Source of the DNA: Globodera rostochiensis
Taxonomy: Eukaryota > Nematoda > Chromadorea > Rhabditida > Heteroderidae
NCBI GenBank assembly: GCA_018350325.1
Contig: JAEVLN010000015.1
Location: 2,191,289-2,255,288, forward strand
Reading direction: 5' to 3'
Length of the DNA stretch: 64,000 nt
Part shown: piece after piece, positions 56,248 to 64,000 of the stretch
Numbering within the stretch: position 1 is the first letter of the stretch
How the letters are laid out: each line of letters starts with the position of its first letter
Translations under genes and position numbers: made by a program
Notes under the pieces: generated by a model
Told to the model about the DNA's origin: nothing
The model's database searches: none
What the model saw: the letters and a program-made list of their open reading frames with translations, nothing else

Positions 56248-56680
56248 TCTGCTACAATATCAGCTCAAAAGCTAGAGTAAAAAATGCCTTAAATTTAAGA
56301 ATTCCCATTAATTATGCTTCTCGAACCGTTATCGACTCTAGCTTTCTAAAGCTATTTATGGTTATGTATTTTAATTAATACGTAAATTCATAAAGTGATG
56401 GTCGGGATTTTTAGATTTTTACCTATTTATTATATAGCTAAAGAGAGAAGCTCAAAGGCACCTATAAAACTTATTTTGAGGTTTTAGAACCAAAGATGTA
56501 TCAATTTTACTGGCTGAATTTTCGTTTTTTGAATTTTCTTTAAGAATTTTTCAAAAATGCCAACCAAAAAAAGGTTCTAAAACCCCGATAAAGCATTATA
56601 TTTCCTATTGTCTGAACTTCACATTTAATATCACTTTAATGCTTTTTACACGTTCAAACTTTTAGTGTTAGTTTCTGTTA
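56248..56680. promoter_or_regulatory. Divergent promoter region, RS-domain gene / KIDINS220
   Basis: 433 bp of AT-rich DNA separate two divergent start codons. It has no homopolymer G/C tracts, unlike most intergenic DNA here. It probably carries both promoters. I recognise no individual site. Confidence 0.5.
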
Positions 56681-59600
56681 ATGGTTGGTGGGAAGATGGT
56701 TGGATTGGCTGTTGCAGCTTCAGAGCCGCAATGTGAAGATGTTTCAAATTTCTTCTCGAATGAAGAATCGGAGGCCGTAACTGTTCCGTCGAATGTCTAC
56801 GAGTATTTCCAGTCCATCGAAAGTGGCCGCTTTCCCTTCTTCAACAACACGCAAGTGCACGTTTCCGCAATGAGAAACCACAGCGGCGAAACTTTGCTCA
56901 TAAATGCAGCTCGACTTGGACACGCTGAAATTGTGGCGCGATTGGTTACGGACATTGACGTGGAAGAGACGGACAACGATGGGTGGACAGCTTTACTGAA
57001 CGCCGCCTACCAGGGACATGCGCCCGTTGCACGTGCGCTGCTCACGGCGGGAGCATCAGTGGACAATCCCGATTTGGTAATGTTCCGAAAATGTTCAATG
57101 AGAAAGAAATTTAATCAAATTTTTTACTTTGTTTTCGACTGTTTTTTAAAGCAACAAGGCCTACGCGCGAATGGCTTTAGGCTTATATTGAACAATTGTT
57201 TGAATATTGAATAAATTCAAAAAATTCAGTAAACAAAAAAGTTTAATCAATGAAAAATACATAAATTTGAGCCGAAACCGCTTTGGAACCGTTTCCTTCA
57301 GATGGGATGGACTTCACTGATGTGGGCATGTTACAAGAACAGGCCAGAGGTGGTCGATGTGCTGCGCGAGTTCAAGGCTCACATAAACATGTTTTTTTTT
57401 GGATTAAAATACTATTAAATAAATGTCATGTAGACGCAGAGGGAGTAGGCATGGAGAGCGTTATTTGAGTGTGTGAGAGAATCTCTCAAAGAAGTTCGGC
57501 CCGTATCCATCTGAAAGTGAATGCTTTACATTACAGAGTTGGCGAAGAAGACGGGTTAACGCCTCTCATCATTGCTTCTGGTCGGTTTTATTTTCATTAA
57601 AGTTTTCCAATTAGTAAATTTGTTGTTGGGTCTTTCGAAGTCTTTGACTTTAGGCCGTGGATTTACGGAAGTGGTCAAACGTCTGTTGGTAGCTGGCGCT
57701 CAGGTGAATACCTGCGACAAATTTGGAAGCACTGCGCTGATTTGGGCTGCTCGAAAGGGATTTACTCAAATTGTTGAGCAATTGCTGAATTTGGGGGCAG
57801 AATTGGACGCCGTGGGGATGTACGGTGAGAACTTTTGGAAAGCGAAAACGCTCTTTGAACATTGTTTTTATTGGGGGGTTGGGTCTGCTGGCAACCCGCA
57901 AATCTTTCCGCGTTTAGTCAGCGTCTTAGTTCAGCTGATTTTTTGTGTTTGGCTTTTTTATTCCCTAAAAATTTGCCAGGTTCGACTGCTTTAATGCTTG
58001 CTACAAGAGGGAATCATGTCCAGGTTGTGGAGCTGTTGATGACTCGGGAGCCAAATGTGAATGTCGTTGACTACAATGGCCTTTCCGCACTGGGAATTGC
58101 GTCAAGAGAAGGTGACAGAGAAAGAACTTGAGAACCGATCGAGAATCTCAAAAAATCTCGGTCGAGCCATTTTGTGTTCTGGGACTCTTTGAACGTCGTT
58201 TAGGATACACTGAAATTGCTTCCATGCTGCTCCAGTCCCGCGCATTTGTGAATACGGTCGACCGTTTTGGCAACTCCATCCTGGCAAGTGCTGTCCGTTC
58301 GGGAAACATTCGTTTGGTAAATGGGACGGATGGGTGTTTAAACAAATCCTTTCAATTTGTTCGGTAAAAGGTGCGAATGCTGTTGGAAAAGCACGCCGAT
58401 GTGAATGCAAAAGATTCGGAAGGACGGACTCCGCTCCATTTGGCCATTGACAAATCGTATTCGGGTACTGATCGGGCACCGGCAATCAATTTAAGCCTTT
58501 TCTTAAACCCCAACTATTGTATAAAAAAGACAATTAAAGGAAATAGAGGGGGGGGAGGAGGTAAGAAAGGCTGTTTCTGTTATTTTGTTTTTAAAGATGT
58601 TCTCCTCGCTTTGCTTGAGAAGAAGCCAAATTTGGAGTTAAAAAATTGGGACGGTGATACGGCACTGATCAGGGCTGTAAGTTGTTGTATGCCAATATTC
58701 GCGTTGGGAATAGTAATGAGAATTTGTTATTAGGTGAAGAACAAAGATGTCCAAATCGTTCAGCTGTTGGTGAATATGTGTTCCAAATTGAGCGCAACGG
58801 ACAATGCCGGAGACAATGGTACGGACGGGTGACAAAACTTGAAGGATGGCGTTGTGTTTAAACGGAATTATGAGCAAAAGCCATCCTAGCACTTCATTTG
58901 GCGCTTCGAACGCGATCTCGACGACTTGCCCAAGTTCTGCTGGTGAACCCGGCAGACTCGAAACTGCTCTACCGTCCCAATAAGCTCGGCGAAACGCCGT
59001 ATTCAATTGGTTTTTGTATCATCAGTTTGTGCTTCATCAACAAATGATTTTAAGACCAGGAGAGTGGCAATCCAATTCTTCCGACTATTTTTGGGCCAAT
59101 TGGAAATGATGCGGGCCTAAAAAGTTTGTTCGGATTCGATTCTTACAGCGATGTACGTTTTGCTTTTTTGTATCTTTATTCTTCGCTTTTAGGTACTGGC
59201 TGACGTTGTTTGTGAGCCGAATTTGACCTTGCCATTGACCATTGGACTTTACGCCAAATGGGGGTCTGGAAAGGTATTCAAACGGCTTTTTGCAATCAAT
59301 CTTAAGTCGCTGATGTCTAAACCATTTCTCCTTCGTTGAAGTCGTTACTTTTGCCCCGCATCCGTGACTCGATGAGCTCCTTCTCTCGAACTTGGCTGGA
59401 TGGGGTCGAGCTGTACTGGTCCTGGACCCTCGTGCTGTTCGTCCTCCTTTCTTCCGCCTTCCTTTCGCTGCTAATCTGCGCTTTCGCTTCACTTCTTGTC
59501 CGTAGTCCTCATTTCCTATTATCTTCTGGCGTCGGTATCGGCGTTTTTGCACTTTTTGTTGCCATCTACGGGTTTATTTACTACGGCAGCGAGGTTTGTC

Positions 59601-62600
59601 TGGTTATAAAATTTGAATTTCGATGCTGTTGAGGTCAAACTTTGGAACGGATCGATCGCCTCGGCTCGTCTGATCGGCCGCACAATTGCCCGTTTCAAAT
59701 TGATGCTCAGCGTTTTGTTTTTGAATTCTCCCGTCAGAAGGGAAAGGAGCAGAAAGTTAAATGGAAATGGCAAATCCCCGCAAATCCATGGAATTTAGAA
59801 TGATTTCGCCGGTGAGCTTTCTCTTTGCGGACGATCATCGCCTTTCCTTCATCGGAGGCGAACATTCTTTGGCAAATATTATCCAGTCATTTTTCACCGC
59901 TGCCGAAGGTGATAATGCTACAAAAATTCTTTCCGTTTTTGGGCAATTTTGCTTTTATTCAAAATTAGACGGAACTTTTTAGAACATTATGGCACTTTGG
60001 CCGTCCATCTGTTCACCACACTCCGGTCGTCGTCCGCAGAACGCTCCTCCAAATTCCAAAGTTTTTGCGGCGTCCCCGTGCTGGTGTTGACCCTGGCCTT
60101 TCCCTGTTCGTTGGCTGCCGCCTCTTTCCTCTTTATCCAAACACGCCATTGGCTCGCCTCCGTTTTTCTTGCCCTGTCACTCATTTCGGGCGCTTTCATT
60201 CTTTACATTTTCTGCGTTCGAATCTTCATAAATTTGGTTGGCACTGTTTACATGAAACCGCTAACCAACAACAATTTTAGCCAAAAAGGAGAATTACTCA
60301 AATTTCTGATCGATTACATTTGATTCCGTTTGAGAGGATGATTCAGAAGCTGCAGAAAGAGGTCGACCTTCTTGTTTCACTGGTGATTTTTTTCGCTTTC
60401 TCTGCAATTCTTTTTGGTTAAGGCTGAATCCTTTAACCGGAAAAACGCGGATTTGCCATCATTTGTAAAAATGATCAATTAATTCAAATTCTTGTAAGGT
60501 TTGCACATTGGACGAATTCACTTCGAGTCAGACTCGGCTTGTCATTATGGTGGACGGGCTTGACAGCTGTGAATCGAACAAAATGGTCCAAATGTTGGAC
60601 GTATGTTCCCTGGGAATGAATGCGCGCACTTTCAATGTTATTTAAGGCCCTTTCTTTGTTTTTTTGTTCACGTCAAAATGCACCGTTCATCGTACTGCTC
60701 GCCGTCGACCCGAACATTGTCGTCTCCACAATCCAACAGAATTTGCGCACAGCTGCCGGCCCGGAGGGTGGGATCACCGGACGCGATTATCTGAAAAACA
60801 TTGTGACAATGTGTGCACTCCTTCCCTGTTCAACACCAAAAGACCCGTAAATTCCATCTCAGGCCGTTCTTCCTCGATCACATGGCAGCCATTCGAAAAA
60901 CGCTTCCCAGTCAACAAAACTCCAAGAAAATGACTTTGCTGTCCAACAGCACCGCGGGCATTTCTTTGCGAGAGAGGAAGCGCTCCGAAACATTCCGCGG
61001 GTCCAAACTTTCATTACGTGCGGAGAAGGGAGGGGACGTCGGTAATTTGCCCGGGGGAGCGTTTGGTGGACCCGGCGACATCAGCCACCTTTTGCCGTCG
61101 TTCGATCTTTTCGTGAACATTAACCCGAGGACAATGTCAGTGAGGGGGGGGGGGGGGAAATCTGCTGACAGTTTTAATTTATTGCACCGTTCCACGCATT
61201 TATGGGAAATTGCATTAGGCTCACAGACTCAAATTCACTTGGGCAAAAGGCCTCGAATTCAAGGGACACTTCAGTATCATGTCTGAACCCCGGTTTAAAC
61301 GTCTTGCCCAATAAATGAGGTTTTGGGTGAATTTGAGTCTGAGGGCGATAAAGCAGCAATTTATCAATTCAGGCGCCGTATTGTGAATAGTATTGCGCTC
61401 AATGGGCGTCTGTTGCGAATGTTCGAAATCGAATTCAGCTGGTGGCAAGTGTACGCGTGGTGTAGCTTGATTGAGCAATGGCCGTGGTGAGTGATTTTTT
61501 TGAAGTTATTTTGTTATTTTCACCGGATTTAGGCGCATGTGTTGGATTATCGATGTTGCGCTAAGTCTTCAGGTTGGACAATTGTTCATTCATATGAATG
61601 TGAACGTCTTTAGGAAGAGTCCATGCCAATCCACGAACTCTATGCGCAGATCAAAAATCGGATAACGGTGGCGGAGGGAATGGGGGATTTGGACAGGAAT
61701 GGACAGGAGTTTGAGCCCGTGTTCAGAAAGTTGTGTGCGTCGCGGAGTGACCAGGCTGGTTTCTCCCACCTTTTCTGACCGTCCAGTCGAACATTCCGCG
61801 TTGTTCAGCTTCTGGTTGCTCATGTAAAAGCGTTTGTCCCTTGCACTTCCAACTTGGACCCCTACCTACGCAAGACTATCCGCGAGCAGCGAGGCGGCGA
61901 GCCAATCATTGACCTGTCTGAGTCGCAAGAGGACGGCGAGGGTCAGGATCCATTTGGACCGCTGAAGGAAACGATCGGTCCCGAGGCGGAGTTTGTGTTC
62001 CAGGACCCGATGGTGTGGGCGTCGGTGAGGAAACCGCTGGCCAAAATGCCCGTAGCTGAAGTTGTCGTCCTCGTGCGGCATTTGGGAATTGCCAAGGTCA
62101 GCATCAGCAGCACATTAAAGTTGTTTATGAACCTTAAACACCCAAATGTTTTTTTTTTGACTTCGTAACAATCCCCCCCCCCCCTCTTTGGTGTTTATGT
62201 CCAGCAGTTCAGGAGAGGGAAGCGGAGCTCGTGAAGACTTTTTGCGAAAGCAATTTGAATGGACTTGTACTGCAAATATGTGACCTGAACGAACTCAAAC
62301 AGATATTGAAGGTGAGGTTCAGCTGCTGTTTTCTTCCTGTTGGAGGGTAAATGCGTCGCTATTTCAGATGCCCCTGGGCGATTGGACTATCATCAAACTG
62401 CTAATTGAGTCTCTGCGCAAATGGAAGCCCTTTTCCACACAGTCTCTTTCCACACCTGACATCAACACCAACTCAGTTGCTGACGTCTTTCAGCCGCAAA
62501 ATTGTCAACAAAAAAGGTTCGAAGACGGCCAGCAGAACGATCGGGCAGCACTGCTACGAAGCATTCAGGAAGAGGATGGGAGTGTCTTGAGGCCTGTGTT

Positions 62601-62745
62601 AGCCGGGAGCAGTCTGATGAACGGAGGAGACGAGCCGGGTAATGGTGACGGTGTGGTGGACGGGGAAGAAATAAAAAGCTTGGCTTCTGTGGCCGGGTCT
62701 GAGCGGTCGCTGCTCAAATCGTCCTCCTCACCGCCGCAAGATTAA
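56681..62745 (+). CDS. kdin-1: KIDINS220/ARMS: ankyrin repeat, KAP P-loop NTPase membrane scaffold
   Basis: A multi-pass membrane scaffold downstream of neurotrophin and ephrin receptors in animals. Twenty-seven exons, all phase-consistent, start 56681-57076, 57302-57390, 57537-57580, 57654-57824, 57980-58111, 58204-58316, 58371-58464 and finish 61809-62096, 62213-62311, 62368-62745. They give 1315 residues (human about 1770). About eleven ankyrin repeats occupy residues 65-440 ([50 protein letters not shown]). The KAP NTPase follows: Walker [12 protein letters not shown] (about 492-502) with an intron between K and S, two membrane pairs (exons 59342-59593 and 59983-60236), [19 protein letters not shown], Walker [11 protein letters not shown] (about 808), then [20 protein letters not shown] and [27 protein letters not shown] and a SAM-like [20 protein letters not shown] are family features. 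The long C-terminal tail of vertebrates is reduced to about 90 residues. Exon 56681 is chosen from the first in-frame ATG. Confidence 0.92.
58117..58190. repeat. Diverged palindromic foldback in a KIDINS220 intron
   Basis: AGAACTTGAGAACCGATCGA followed by GAATCTC, six As, then ATCTCGGTCGAGCC...TTCT. The CTTGAG.ACCGATCGAGA half matches the palindrome at 5458-5520. It occupies most of the 92-bp intron between exons 57980-58111 and 58204-58316. Confidence 0.75.
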
Positions 62746-63357
62746 CACAATACACATCAAAATCAAACGTGCCGAATAGCCGAAGTCAGAGGATAGATGA
62801 AAAAAAGATCCATCCATCAGCATCCTCAGTAGCGTGTCTTGCCAGTTTGGCGCATTACTTGCAAAAATAACTGTCTTCTCGCCCGTCAGATAATGTGAAA
62901 TTTTCACTACCGTCAAGGCTGATGAGACCCTTAATCATTTTGAAGCTGTTGTTAAATCGATCATTTTTCACATTTTTTCTAATTTATGAATTCCGAAATA
63001 GCCTTTTACAAAGAAATAAATTAGAATAAAAAAACTAAATTAAAACATTACTCAAAAAAGTGCGGATATGCACGACTATCCCCGGGTCGTTTAAAAACAC
63101 TTTGTAAGCATAAGTTTGATACCGAACAAATTTTTTGGTTGTTTTAGAAATTATTTTTGCGCTCGAGTGCTCGTTCTTAGATGATTTGCGACAATTTAAT
63201 ATATTTTTGCATTCAACAAAAAAAAAACAAATTTGTACAATCAAAAAGTGCCTTTACGGCTTTCTGGTTGTGGCAACACAATTCATTCTTCGGAGCAACA
63301 GCAAATAACCGAGGGAGTGCATGTTCTGGGAACACCTGATGAAAGAAATCAGTTAAA
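62746..63357. other. Convergent intergenic DNA between KIDINS220 and PWP2
   Basis: This AT-rich stretch holds both 3' UTRs. I see no repeat or ORF of note. A further PWP2 exon at 63250-63340 cannot be excluded, but the in-frame TAA at 63358-63360 ends the exon as read. Confidence 0.5.
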
Positions 63358-64000
63358 TTAATCCCAAAGGAAAACGAACATTTCCATTAACAGATTTTGG
63401 CGGTTCGCAACCATTTGCTGCATTCCAGTCACAATTTGTCTGTTTTGAGCCAGTGATCGCTTTAACTCGGAAGCATTTTCCTTTAGAATTTCTTTGATCA
63501 GCAATTGGTAGAAATGTAAATGTTTCTCGTGGTTTTGTCCGGCGGCGAACAGCAGCCAGACAAGCAATCGTTCAATGTAAATCAATTCAAGGCTTCGAAC
63601 AACCTTCGAAACTAAACAAAACGAATAAAATAGCATTCAAACAAATATTTTTCGACGTTGCGAGAAGGGCACCGACTCCACCACTCTCCTCGTCAGCTTG
63701 ACATCATTGAGACGCAGTGCCAACGAAATGGCCTTGGCGTGTTCGCCAGAATGTGATAATTGAACAATGGAGCTGGGCACAACATCCATCTCCAGCTTGA
63801 ACGGGTCGAACCTGTGCATTCTGTGCAGAGAGTAAATCGCCACACCATCTGTCGACACAACAGCAAACGTAGCACCTGAAAGGCCAATTTCAAAAAACAA
63901 AGCCTTTATTAAAAAGGGCAGCCGCGTTCAATACGTCGTTTTCTGATCAATAGAATAATTTGTTTACCAGTTGGGCAAAATGCCACCTTCACAACGGAAA
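63358..64000 (-). CDS. PWP2: PWP2 (UTP1), C-terminal exons, runs off the window
   Basis: PWP2 is a WD-repeat component of the small-subunit processome (UTP-B complex) needed for 18S rRNA maturation in the nucleolus. Three exons are present: 63968-64000 (partial), 63657-63875, 63358-63611, with matching phases. The joined text VKVAFCPTG-ATFAVVSTDGVAIYSLH-RFDPFKLEMDVVPSSI-KAISLALRLNDVKLTRRVVESVP matches the junction between the second propeller and the UTP12-type C-terminal domain. The following helices (IYIERLLVWLLFAAGQNHEKHLHFYQLLI) fit the same domain. The protein stops at FLWD, earlier than the human tail. The 45-bp intron 63612-63656 has GT..AG ends. Everything N-terminal of this lies outside the window. 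Confidence 0.9.

Noticed and set aside
1..64000. tRNA, rRNA or Hox-associated mir-10 family genes
   Set aside because: I searched by eye for cloverleaf patterns and for the mir-10 type seed ACCCTGTA and found none. A covariance-model scan would be needed for certainty.
1..64000. Autonomous transposons or viral insertions
   Set aside because: I saw no transposase, reverse transcriptase, integrase or capsid-like reading frame; all mobile-looking elements are non-coding foldbacks or satellites.

Overview
This is nuclear DNA of a nematode. The window carries three nematode-type Hox genes, a muscle troponin T, many 40-60 bp introns with GT..AG ends, and genes whose exons join with matching phases over many junctions. 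I cannot name the species. The extreme G/C homopolymer content and the very large tandem arrays are not typical of Caenorhabditis; a tylenchid or other clade IV nematode is a guess.

Layout from left to right: a charged unrecognised ORF (47-1834, +); troponin T (2000-4421, +); a 7.9 kb block of a 140-bp satellite with internal inversions (4834-12792); a G-rich empty stretch; the labial/Hox1 gene ceh-13 (16736-18569, +); DNA ligase IV (20517-25635, -); COX6B (26375-27073, +) and NDUFC2 (27288-28122, +) in close tandem; an RP2-type TBCC-domain protein (28268-29975, +); the Hox gene mab-5 (30574-36877, -), whose 5.1 kb intron holds a 3.4 kb minisatellite; about 13 kb of intergenic DNA made largely of tandem arrays, foldback elements and homopolymer tracts; the posterior Hox gene egl-5 (50317-52813, +); a 14-exon RS-domain protein (53100-56247, -); KIDINS220/ARMS (56681-62745, 27 exons, +); and the C-terminal exons of PWP2 (63358 to the edge, -).

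The genes do not form one pathway. The Hox genes are axial patterning transcription factors and appear to be a dispersed cluster (ceh-13, mab-5, egl-5 within 36 kb, orientations +, -, +) interrupted by four unrelated genes (DNA repair, two respiratory-chain subunits, a cilium-linked GAP). COX6B and NDUFC2 are both mitochondrial respiratory-chain subunits and may be co-transcribed.

The most unusual parts are non-coding: (i) the inverted 140-bp satellite flanked by identical 195-bp modules that contain a palindrome and end in CTAG; (ii) the mab-5 intron minisatellite, which is open on both strands and whose last unit supplies the 3' splice site of the homeobox exon; (iii) a 22-bp array between mab-5 and egl-5 with two TTAAT cores per unit; and (iv) families of foldback elements shared between introns and intergenic DNA. 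Exon boundaries given here were derived by hand from splice signals, phase and protein similarity recalled from family knowledge; no search was run.
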